A stretch of 64,000 nt of DNA, taken from Pseudomonas sp. Tri1 (GTDB lineage Bacteria > Pseudomonadota > Gammaproteobacteria > Pseudomonadales > Pseudomonadaceae). The notes under the pieces were generated by a model. That model searched no databases. It was not told where the DNA came from and worked only from the letters and a program-made list of their open reading frames with translations. Of the stretch, positions 39,354 through 46,407 are shown piece after piece; within the stretch, counting starts at the first letter, position 1; every line of letters begins with the position of its first letter. Both the position numbers and the translations under genes were made by a program. The stretch is from positions 5,868,501-5,932,500 of the forward strand of contig NZ_CP072913.1 of NCBI RefSeq assembly GCF_017968885.1, given 5' to 3'.

Positions 39354-39413
39354 CGCCGCCACTTTTTGGTCAATCCGACCAGTCATTTGGTCAACTAACG
39401 GGGGCACCGCCCA

Positions 39414-39941
39414 ATGAGCTACAGCAAGATTCCGGCTGGCAAAGACCTGCCGAACGACATCTACGTCGCGATCGAAATCCCGGCCAACCACGCCCCGATC
39501 AAATACGAAATCGACAAAGACAGCGACTGCCTGTTCGTTGACCGTTTCATGGCCACCCCCATGTTCTACCCGGCCAACTACGGTTTCATCCCCAACACCC
39601 TGGCCGACGACGGTGACCCCCTCGACGTGCTGGTCGTGACCCCATACCCAGTGGCCCCAGGCTCGGTCATCCGCGCCCGTCCGGTCGGCATCCTGAACAT
39701 GACCGACGACGGCGGCGGCGATGCCAAAGTCATCGCCGTACCACACGACAAACTGTCGCAACTGTACGTCGACGTGAAGGAATACACCGACCTGCCAGCG
39801 CTGCTGATCCAGCAGATCGAACACTTCTTCGAGAACTACAAAGACCTCGAAAAAGGCAAGTGGGTCAAGATCGAAGGCTGGGCCGGTGCAGACGCCGCCC
39901 GCGAAGCGATCACCAAATCGGTTGCCGCCTACAAAGGCTGA
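39414..39941 (+). CDS. ppa: Inorganic pyrophosphatase
   Basis: Family I soluble pyrophosphatase that hydrolyses the PPi made by biosynthetic reactions. Its 175 residues are standard length. The metal-binding signature [10 protein letters not shown] is present, and [12 protein letters not shown] precedes it. The start [24 protein letters not shown] is conserved in gammaproteobacteria. A strong terminator follows. Confidence 0.98.
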   Translation: MSYSKIPAGKDLPNDIYVAIEIPANHAPIKYEIDKDSDCLFVDRFMATPMFYPANYGFIPNTLADDGDPLDVLVVTPYPVAPGSVIRARPVGILNMTDDGGGDAKVIAVPHDKLSQLYVDVKEYTDLPALLIQQIEHFFENYKDLEKGKWVKIEGWAGADAAREAITKSVAAYKG

Positions 39942-39959
39942 AACTGAATTGAAGAAGAA

Positions 39960-39984
39960 CCCCGGTTTGCACCGGGGTTTTTTT
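39960..39984 (+). terminator. Rho-independent terminator of ppa
   Basis: CCCCGGT (39960-39966) pairs with ACCGGGG (39971-39977) around TTGC, followed by seven T. This is the best intrinsic terminator in the window and the end of the conserved block. Confidence 0.92.
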
Positions 39985-39999
39985 ATGCCTTAATAGTGC

Positions 40000-40019
40000 T
40001 TAATACGAAGTTGTATTAA
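40000..40019. promoter_or_regulatory. Palindrome upstream of the S24 repressor gene, candidate operator
   Basis: TTAATAC-GAAGTT-GTATTAA is a perfect 7+7 inverted repeat with a 6-base spacer, about 120 bp before the repressor start. Genes of this class usually repress themselves, so an autoregulatory operator is plausible. Confidence 0.5.
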
Positions 40020-40136
40020 TACTGTTTAACTGCGTTTAGCCCGCCGCTTTCAAATCCTGCAAACGGAAAGATCGTCTTATATATTTGAACGACATGTTTA
40101 TTGCCGAAAACAGCTTCGTCTCTAAACTTTCCGTTT

Positions 40137-40868
40137 ATGAAAATACTTTCCAGTGGCGACCGCTTCAGAGCCCTTCTAAAAGAAGCGAATATCCGATCCG
40201 CCGACTTCGCGAAGTTATACGGCGTGAAATCCCAGCACATAAACAACTGGTTCAACCGTGGCATCCCGCCCGGGCGCATCCACTCCATCGCCAGCCTGCT
40301 GACGGTCAGCCCGGAGTGGCTCGCCCACGGCGAAGGCCCCCAAACCCCATTGGGCCTCGGCCCCGGCACCACCTATGAAGCCGCCGAAAACGATGGCGTC
40401 TACAGCGTGCTGGAACCCACGGACATCGAACTGCCTTTCTACAAGGAAGCCCCCATCGCCCCCGGCGAAACCAAAACCCACATCATCGAAATCCCCGACC
40501 AATCCATCCGCCTGCCCCGCAGCCACCTAGAATCCCTGGAAATCGACCCCGGCGACGCCATCTGCATCACCATGGTCGGCGACAGCATGGCCGAACGCAT
40601 CGAAGACGGCTCCACCCTCGCCATCGACCGCGGCCTGACCCAAATCGTCGACGGCCATATCTATGCGCTTGAGCACGACGGCATGCTGCGTATCAAATAC
40701 CTGCATCGCGTTCCCGGTAATCGGCTGCGGCTGCGTAGCCATAACTGTGCTGCGTATCCTGACGAGGTCTTCAGTGCGGAACAGATTGATGCGCAGAACA
40801 TACGGGTGATTGGCTGGGTGTTCTGGTGGTCAACCCTCAACAAACGGAGACCGCCGGTGTTCGACTAA
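40137..40868 (+). CDS. HTH/S24-family (LexA/phage-repressor-like) transcriptional regulator
   Basis: A 243-residue protein with an N-terminal XRE-like HTH (~8-65: FAKLYGVKSQHINNWFNRGIPPGRIHSIASLLTVSPEWLAHG) and a C-terminal S24 peptidase fold (~110-235). The catalytic Ser is in MVGDSMAERIEDGS and the Lys probably in HDGMLRIKYLHRV. No Ala-Gly or Cys-Gly pair, the usual self-cleavage site, is visible in the linker. ATG 40137 has no Shine-Dalgarno sequence. The bases directly before it (CTTTCCGTTT) are complementary to AAACGGAAAG at 40061-40070. Related proteins (PrtR type) control pyocin and prophage genes; no phage genes are adjacent here. Confidence 0.85.
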   Translation: MKILSSGDRFRALLKEANIRSADFAKLYGVKSQHINNWFNRGIPPGRIHSIASLLTVSPEWLAHGEGPQTPLGLGPGTTYEAAENDGVYSVLEPTDIELPFYKEAPIAPGETKTHIIEIPDQSIRLPRSHLESLEIDPGDAICITMVGDSMAERIEDGSTLAIDRGLTQIVDGHIYALEHDGMLRIKYLHRVPGNRLRLRSHNCAAYPDEVFSAEQIDAQNIRVIGWVFWWSTLNKRRPPVFD

Positions 40869-40914
40869 CCCACCCAAGACCAGAAACCGTGGCAGGAACT
40901 GCAGTAGGAGCTGT

Positions 40915-40975
40915 GGCAGGTGCTTTTGTGGCGAGTGGATTTATCCCCGCTGGGCTGCGCAGCAGCCCCCTGCTT
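40915..40975. repeat. REP-like element (ATTTATCCCC type)
   Basis: TTTTGTGGCGAGTGGATTTA and the following GCTGGGCTGCGCAGCAGCCC palindrome resemble the pair near 3710-3828, here as a single degenerate unit. Confidence 0.55.
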
Positions 40976-41049
40976 TTCCCCTGAATCACCCCTAACCCAA
41001 TGATTCCACACCACTTACCACTGGGATTCCAAGCAAAACCCGCGTATCC

Positions 41050-41216
41050 TCCGCCCCACATTTGCGAGCCCACGCCTCGCACCGACAAGGCAGATCACTT
41101 TCTGACCAAGTCCCACAGCCGGCCGCAAGAGCCGGATGTACGTTTTGAAGGCTGGTGAGGTTTGTCAAAAACGAACTGAGTTAGTCAACGAGAAGCCGGC
41201 CATAAGCCGGCTTTTT
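41050..41216 (+). ncRNA. Possible small RNA or leader with intrinsic terminator
   Basis: This gap has no open frame with a ribosome site. It contains a hairpin CCGGC-CGCAAGA-GCCGG (~41118-41134) and ends in AGCCGGC (41194-41200), CATAA, GCCGGCT (41206-41212) and TTTT, a convincing Rho-independent terminator in the plus direction. A terminator more than 300 bp after the previous gene implies a transcript ending here, either a long 3' UTR of the S24 gene or a separate small RNA. No known family was recognised. The AT-rich 41217-41400 that follows contains nothing assignable. Confidence 0.35.
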
Positions 41217-41400
41217 AATGTCTGGTGGAAAACTGTTTCCATCTACTGAGAATTGAATAATTGTGTCAATGGTGCTGGCACTTTTGCTTCTACGGGGTGA
41301 CGGAGCAAAAAAGTAAGTTGCTTCACTTTCTATTGAAGGAAGTTTCCTAGAAAATCAAACTCGCTTGCGCCTGACAAATGCGCTGACTAGTCTTCGGTTG

Positions 41401-41626
41401 TCACTGCCAATTCAGTGATCGGGTTTAGCAGCCCGCCGTTTGATTAGGCGCAAAGCGCCGCCATTGCATGGCGCTTTTTTATGGCCCCAGCTTTATGGTG
41501 GCCGTGCGCAGGGCACCCTCGGGTGCGCCGGGTTCCTAATCACCGGTCTGCTAACCTGCAAACGGCCGCCACCCTAATCGTTTAGCAGCGACGATGACGG
41601 CACCTCAATTGATTAGGAGATGCATC
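41401..41626 (+). promoter_or_regulatory. Structured leader of the DUF3077-like gene, copy A
   Basis: Shared with 50867-51084 (reverse strand). In order: hairpin TCACTG/CAGTGA (41401-41418); CGGG-TTTAGCAG-CCCG (41420-41435), an 8-base loop on a 4-bp stem; an intrinsic-terminator-like hairpin AAGCGCC/GGCGCTT plus T run (41453-41480) found only in this copy; GGCACCC-TC-GGGTGC (41512-41526); GGT-CTGCTA-ACC (41545-41556), whose loop is complementary to TAGCAG; and TCG-TTTAGCAG-CGA (41578-41591), repeating the first loop. AGGAG and ATG 41627 follow. Conservation across two distant copies points to a functional RNA or a set of protein-binding sites. Confidence 0.65.
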
Positions 41627-42013
41627 ATGAAAAAACTCGTCCCAGCCCCACCGTCGTCCCAATCTGGGCAGCGTAGAAATCGTCAATATGACCTCGTCAA
41701 CCAACAAATTCTTCAGCATTTCAATTCTCGCGACGTAGATAACCGCGTTCTCAAGCAGCTGAAGAAAACCACACCTATTCCAGTCGGTCGTGACTCACCA
41801 TTCTGCGTACGAGCGGGTGTCAGCGCGGAAGAAGCGCTGGTTCACGTATCTCTGTTACTTGACTGTGCGCTACAGGTTAGCGATGAAATCACCGAACATG
41901 GCAGCGGCCTTGAACGAGGGTTGATTTGGTCAATGGTTCACTCTGTGGAGATGGCTAGAGCCGTGGTGGATGCATTGTTGAATGCCAGCAGACCGACCGA
42001 AGCAACAGGGTAG
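41627..42013 (+). CDS. Small Pseudomonas-type hypothetical protein (DUF3077-like)
   Basis: A 128-residue soluble protein that begins MKKLVPAPPSSQSGQRRNRQ and has a C-terminal half (~65-120) reading FCVRAGVSAEEALVHVSLLLDCALQVSDEI. That half resembles the small DUF3077 family found in many copies in pseudomonads. ATG 41627 has TTAGGAG eight bases upstream; an in-frame ATG at 41594 lies inside the structured leader and is less likely. Function unknown. The protein at 50507-50866 has the same plan (FRIAPDVDSECLLANLSENLASANAMISDLA), so the two are distant paralogues flanking the defence island. Confidence 0.75.
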   Translation: MKKLVPAPPSSQSGQRRNRQYDLVNQQILQHFNSRDVDNRVLKQLKKTTPIPVGRDSPFCVRAGVSAEEALVHVSLLLDCALQVSDEITEHGSGLERGLIWSMVHSVEMARAVVDALLNASRPTEATG

Positions 42014-42145
42014 CAATGGAAAACGTTGGAGGCGCAGATAGATGAAACGGACGAATTAAATACGATCCGCCCGTTTTCGAGCTAAAAGAGACGCGAGCAA
42101 GCATTTTCGCCTTCAACGAGCAGAGTACCGCAAGGGGAGGTAAAA

Positions 42146-42295
42146 ATGATGCAACCGAACGTCCCATCAAACTGGCATACCGCGGCAGGGGCCGCGGCCA
42201 AACACATACAGGCGTCTGGCCATCTTCCCGGGCTCGGCAGCTTTCGGACGATCCCCCTTACAAGCCTCTTTGGTTATTTCGCGTCACAAGGTTAG
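42146..42295 (+). CDS. Small hypothetical protein, 49 residues
   Basis: An open frame starting MMQPNVPSNWHTAAG with a very strong ribosome site (AAGGGGAGG, five bases before ATG) and ending TSLFGYFASQG. It lies in the 374-bp gap between the DUF3077-like gene and the restriction-modification gene. No family was recognised; the product is not obviously a membrane peptide or toxin. The ribosome site and the normal amino-acid make-up are the only evidence. The rest of the gap (42014-42145 and 42296-42386) shows nothing assignable. Confidence 0.5.
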   Translation: MMQPNVPSNWHTAAGAAAKHIQASGHLPGLGSFRTIPLTSLFGYFASQG

Positions 42296-42386
42296 ACTCC
42301 GTCATCATTTCAAGCCCCCTGGCGACCGTCGCGTAACGTTGCGGGTGCGGCACCTGAACGTTCGACTTAAGTGAGCAGTAGAAAAC

Positions 42387-45035
42387 ATGGCCACCACCGT
42401 CACCCCCCTGATGCTTACCTGTCCTATCAGAGGATTGCTAAAGCCAAAAAAGAAAGCCTCGACCGACCTAAGCGCGTTGGAGGAGCGGCATCGCATAGAC
42501 GCGATCCGATATTGCCTCTCGCTTGGCTACGATCCAAAGCGAATCAAAATCGAAGCAGTGATTGCCAAATTTGGCAATGGAGGCAAGAACAGCTTTCGTT
42601 GCGATTTTGCAATCCTTGATGTAGAAGCATCCTGCCTTGACATGACGGCCCCAGACTCGCTCGAAGAGATGCTAAAACATGCAATAGTTTTGGTCGAAGT
42701 CAAACGAGATGATCATAAAGCGGACTACGTCCGTAAAACGCAAGTTGAACCCCTACTCAATTTTGCTCCCCGAAAGGACTCCATTGCTCTCTATTGGGAT
42801 GGAATCAACCCTCGAGTGTTCTGGAAAGAGGACACTGGAACGTCTCTCGCAATAAAAAGCGGCCCCCTAGCACTGTTACCAAAGCCTGGAAAAACGATTA
42901 AGGCAAAGGCATTGGTACATGCTGACCTCATTCCCCCTGACTCGTTACTAGAAGTTTTTTCTCGAATTGAGGACGTTCTCCATGGGGCATCCGTCTCATT
43001 AGAGGAGCGCTACGAGCTGATGCTACAGCTTATCCTCGCCAAAATTTATGATGAACATGAGCGTGAATCAGATCCAACATCCGAGTGCGTCTTCCAAGAT
43101 TATGAATCTATTGGCACAAATGCGATCGATGCAGCTAACTCGCTTAACTCCGTGCTTGAGTCTGCAGTGAGCTTTTACAGCGCTCATTTGCCCAAGGCGA
43201 TAGAAGATCGCTTTCAGGTAAACAATGAGGTGCTCGCCTACTGCGGCCAAATAATGGCACCCCACTTAATAACTGCTGCAAACAAAGAAGTCATCCAAAC
43301 CTTCTACATGAAATTTGCTAAAGATCTTTATCGATGGGACTTGGCACAATATTTCACCCCCCCGACCGTTACAGACTTTATTGTTGAGGCTTTAAACCCA
43401 GTTTCAGGAGAACTGGTAAAAGACCCTGCCTGCGGTAGCGCTGACTTTTTAGTTGCAACCTTTCACCGTAGCCGCGATAAAAAAATCAAAAATCCAGCCG
43501 ACATGTTGCACGGGGCTGATGATGACAAAAAAGCAGTGCAGATTTCCGTACTGAACATGCTATTAAATGGCGACGGCAAAACAAACATTCAGAAGCAAGA
43601 CTCTCTCCTTGCTGTTGCTGCTGACCGAGCAGAAGCCAGAAAGGACAAAAAATTCAAGCCTGTTCAATATCACAATGTTGTTTGCAACCCTCCGTTCGGC
43701 GTAAAAATCGTCGAAAAACGGCGTGAGGTACTTAAAGAGTTCAGCTTAGGTCACGTATGGAGCAAGGACGCTGCGGGCGAATGGCGTCAATCCGAAGAGG
43801 TTTTAGCACAGCAAGAAAAAGGACTGTTGTTTGCTGAAGTTTGTGTGCATCAAGCTAGAGCAGGAGGACGCATAGCCATAATCGTCCCAAATGGCTACCT
43901 AGGCAATCGCTCAGACCGATACGTTGCATTTAGAGAGTGGCTTCTACGTCAATGCCGCATTGTCTCAGTCTGCGGCTTTCCCCGCTTCACCTTTAAAACT
44001 AGCGGGGCTGACGTTAGTGCTAGCGTGCTCTACTTAGAAAAGCGCGCCAAGCCACTTTCATCCTCCGACGACGATCAGGACTACATGTTCAACGCCGAAC
44101 TAATTGAAAATGTCGGCTGGAGCGTTGGTGATAACAAGGCTCTTCCAACTTATCTACGCGACGAATTAGATGGTAGTTACATTGTCGGTTCCGACGGCAA
44201 AAAAGTCATAAAGTCAGACTTTGAATCCGCTTTGGCTGATATGCGCTCAAGCCCAGCCGTCGCACAATTTCCATGGATGGTTAAAAGCCTCGGTATAGCT
44301 CCACATGGTTCGGGAGCGCATGGATGGGCCGTTTCGATTGAGAACGTTCTGACTGATCCAACGCGAACACTTGATCCTAAAAGACACTCAAGGAAATATG
44401 CGGCTCTGGTTGCACAGATCCAATCAAAAAAACATTTACCATTAACATCAATTTTTGAAGTTATTTCTCAAGGCACGAGGGCTAAAGGCACATCCTTTCA
44501 GAAGAAAGATGAGGAGCTTTACGCGTATATAGACATTGATAGCATGGGAGCTGGAGAGTATCGAGCCACACCTATCCGAGGCTGGCAACTTCCAGCTAGA
44601 GGCCGGCACCTGGCGGGCTCACTAGACGTCTTTATAGGATCCATTTGGAGTAGCGTGACCAAGTGGTGTCTTATCGAGCAAAAACCTGCCGCAAACCTCG
44701 TTGTCACCAATGGTTGCCATCGTTTGAGATTGAAAGAAGGCATGCGAAAGTATTTAGTGGATGTCTGTGTTTTCCTTTGCTCAGAAACTTATGCCACCCA
44801 AATGCGGGCGCTTGCAAGGGGCTCGGATGGTTTGGCAGAAATTCATGAAGCAGATTTGTCTGCTGTGCTGGTTCCTATTTTGTCAGATGCTGAGCGCAAA
44901 ACATTCGAACCATTGGTACAGTCGTTGATGGACGGTACCGGCACGCTGCGTGGCACTGTGCAAGAAATGTTGATTAGTGCCAAGTTAAACCTGCCACAAC
45001 CCGCACCACGCCCTCACCATTCTGCTCTTGTCTAA
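42387..45035 (+). CDS. Single-chain restriction-modification enzyme (HsdR_N-type nuclease + N6-adenine methylase + specificity region)
   Basis: An 882-residue defence protein. The N-terminal ~150 residues resemble the HsdR N-terminal nuclease, a PD-(D/E)xK fold, with the Asp in SFRCDFAILD (~73) and VLVEVKRDD (ExK, ~104). The middle is an N6 DNA methylase: QYFTPPTVTDFIVEAL, motif I DPACGSADF (~346) and motif IV NPPFG (~434). The C-terminal ~250 residues look like a target-recognition region. All three activities in one chain suggest a type IIG or fused type I enzyme; no separate HsdS or HsdR is present. The third Gly of motif I is Ala. GC and codon use (ATA, AGA, TTA) differ from the core genes, indicating transfer. 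Start ATG 42387 lacks a good ribosome site. Confidence 0.85.
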   Translation: MATTVTPLMLTCPIRGLLKPKKKASTDLSALEERHRIDAIRYCLSLGYDPKRIKIEAVIAKFGNGGKNSFRCDFAILDVEASCLDMTAPDSLEEMLKHAIVLVEVKRDDHKADYVRKTQVEPLLNFAPRKDSIALYWDGINPRVFWKEDTGTSLAIKSGPLALLPKPGKTIKAKALVHADLIPPDSLLEVFSRIEDVLHGASVSLEERYELMLQLILAKIYDEHERESDPTSECVFQDYESIGTNAIDAANSLNSVLESAVSFYSAHLPKAIEDRFQVNNEVLAYCGQIMAPHLITAANKEVIQTFYMKFAKDLYRWDLAQYFTPPTVTDFIVEALNPVSGELVKDPACGSADFLVATFHRSRDKKIKNPADMLHGADDDKKAVQISVLNMLLNGDGKTNIQKQDSLLAVAADRAEARKDKKFKPVQYHNVVCNPPFGVKIVEKRREVLKEFSLGHVWSKDAAGEWRQSEEVLAQQEKGLLFAEVCVHQARAGGRIAIIVPNGYLGNRSDRYVAFREWLLRQCRIVSVCGFPRFTFKTSGADVSASVLYLEKRAKPLSSSDDDQDYMFNAELIENVGWSVGDNKALPTYLRDELDGSYIVGSDGKKVIKSDFESALADMRSSPAVAQFPWMVKSLGIAPHGSGAHGWAVSIENVLTDPTRTLDPKRHSRKYAALVAQIQSKKHLPLTSIFEVISQGTRAKGTSFQKKDEELYAYIDIDSMGAGEYRATPIRGWQLPARGRHLAGSLDVFIGSIWSSVTKWCLIEQKPAANLVVTNGCHRLRLKEGMRKYLVDVCVFLCSETYATQMRALARGSDGLAEIHEADLSAVLVPILSDAERKTFEPLVQSLMDGTGTLRGTVQEMLISAKLNLPQPAPRPHHSALV

Positions 45036-45157
45036 GTAGAGAGTAACAGCCGCAAGAAACACTTGGCCTCCGAACTTCTAAGGCGGGAAATGCCCCTTAG
45101 GAGTTCGGAGATAAAGGCAAATCATCTTCCATGCGTCTCTGCAGTATCAGCTATTAG

Positions 45158-45277
45158 TTGGAGTCTGACGTTCCTAAGGTATTGAACGCCAAATTTCTCA
45201 GCCGCCAAAGGAGGACCTCCATGCCCGCCCCAACCTACGATGCCTGTCTATGCACGTCGGGATGGTATTTCCAATGA
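45158..45277 (+). pseudogene. Possible remnant of a DarT-type toxin gene upstream of darG
   Basis: An open frame without an initiation codon before 45221 reads LNAKFLSRQ... and ends [13 protein letters not shown]. Its TGA overlaps the darG ATG (ATGA). DarT toxins normally lie directly upstream of DarG and end in an aromatic WYF/WYY-type tail after an AEFLV-like segment, so this looks like the last part of a darT gene with most of the body lost. AAAGGAGG at 45207-45214 could now drive translation of an 18-residue peptide from ATG 45221. This is a hypothesis from very little sequence. Confidence 0.35.
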
Positions 45278-46362
45278 TCCTTTTTACCCAAGGCAACCTC
45301 CTGGAAGCCGAAACGGAAGCCCTAGTCAACGCTGTGAATACCGTCGGCGTGATGGGTAAAGGTATCGCACTGATGTTCAAGGAGCGCTTCACGGAGAATT
45401 ACCGCCTGTACTTGGCTGCCTGCAAGGCTGGCGAAGTGGAGACGGGCAACGTTCACGTGACCGCGGTCAGCGAGCTGGAGGGGCCACGCTGGATTGTGAA
45501 CTTCCCGACTAAACGTCACTGGCGCTCACCTTCGCAGATGGCATGGATAACCGAAGGTTTGCACGACCTACGTCGCTTTCTGATCGAAAACGATGTGAAG
45601 TCCGTGGCGGTTCCACCGCTAGGGGCTGGCAACGGTGGTTTGAAATGGCCAGAGGTTCGCGAACAGATTGTTGAGATCCTGAGTGATCTTGATGTCGATG
45701 TGCTGGTGTTCGAGCCTTCCAACCAGTATCTGAACGTTGCTAAGCGTAACGGTGTGGAGAAGCTCACGCCTGCTCGTGCACTGATTGCCGAACTGGTTCG
45801 TCGCTACTGGGTTCTGGGGATGGAATGCAGCCTGCTTGAGATTCAGAAGCTGGCTTGGTTCCTTGAGCGCGCCATCGAAAAGCGGCCAAACACCGAAAAC
45901 CCGCTGAATCTCCAGTTCGTTGCTCATAAGTACGGGCCGTATGCCAACCGGCTGGAGCATCTGCTCAACAATCTGGACGGCAGCTATCTGCATTGCGATA
46001 AGCGCATCAGTGATGCTGGTATCAGCGATGTGATCTGGTTTGACGAAGGACGCAAAGCTTTCTTGCAGACCTATCTTCAAACAGAGGCCAAGGCGTACGC
46101 CCAGGCCTTGGAGCGCACCGCCGAGTTGATCGATGGGTTTGAGTCGCCTTTCGGCATGGAGTTGTTAGCGACGGTTGATTGGTTGCTGAGCCAGGAAGGG
46201 ATTTCCCCGACTGTGCCGGCCGTGCGCGAGGCGTTGAAGCATTGGGATGGCGGAGCGGGTGCTGCGGCTCGTAAAAGCAAGCTGTTCGATGATCAGGCGC
46301 TTGATATCGCGCTGAAGCGGTTAACGTCCAGTAGTTTCAAGCCGGAGATAGCAACCGGGTAA
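45274..46362 (+). CDS. darG: DarG-type macrodomain antitoxin (DNA ADP-ribosyl glycohydrolase), orphan
   Basis: A 362-residue protein. The N-terminal ~155 residues are a macrodomain ([39 protein letters not shown] ... [15 protein letters not shown]), of the class that removes ADP-ribose from thymidine in DNA. The C-terminal domain (~160-362: [48 protein letters not shown]) is the DarT-binding part of DarG antitoxins. The length fits DarG. ATG 45274 overlaps a short upstream frame. No intact darT ADP-ribosyltransferase gene is within 2.5 kb, so the antitoxin seems to have lost its toxin or to serve against foreign DarT. Confidence 0.85.
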   Translation: MILFTQGNLLEAETEALVNAVNTVGVMGKGIALMFKERFTENYRLYLAACKAGEVETGNVHVTAVSELEGPRWIVNFPTKRHWRSPSQMAWITEGLHDLRRFLIENDVKSVAVPPLGAGNGGLKWPEVREQIVEILSDLDVDVLVFEPSNQYLNVAKRNGVEKLTPARALIAELVRRYWVLGMECSLLEIQKLAWFLERAIEKRPNTENPLNLQFVAHKYGPYANRLEHLLNNLDGSYLHCDKRISDAGISDVIWFDEGRKAFLQTYLQTEAKAYAQALERTAELIDGFESPFGMELLATVDWLLSQEGISPTVPAVREALKHWDGGAGAAARKSKLFDDQALDIALKRLTSSSFKPEIATG

Positions 46363-46407
46363 TTGTGCAGTAGGTTGTTGCAAAATCTGAGCGCTCATCG
46401 GGGCTAT

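Noticed and set aside
41420..41591. Resemblance of the TTTAGCAG/CTGCTAAC motifs to integron attC core sites (GTTRRRY / RYYYAAC)
   Set aside because: GTTTAGC does not fit GTTRRRY, there is no integron integrase and no cassette array. A regulatory leader explains both copies better.
42050..42090. AACGGACG...CGCCCGTTTT as a terminator after the DUF3077-like gene
   Set aside because: The stem is short and interrupted and the loop is about 14 bases; too weak to call.
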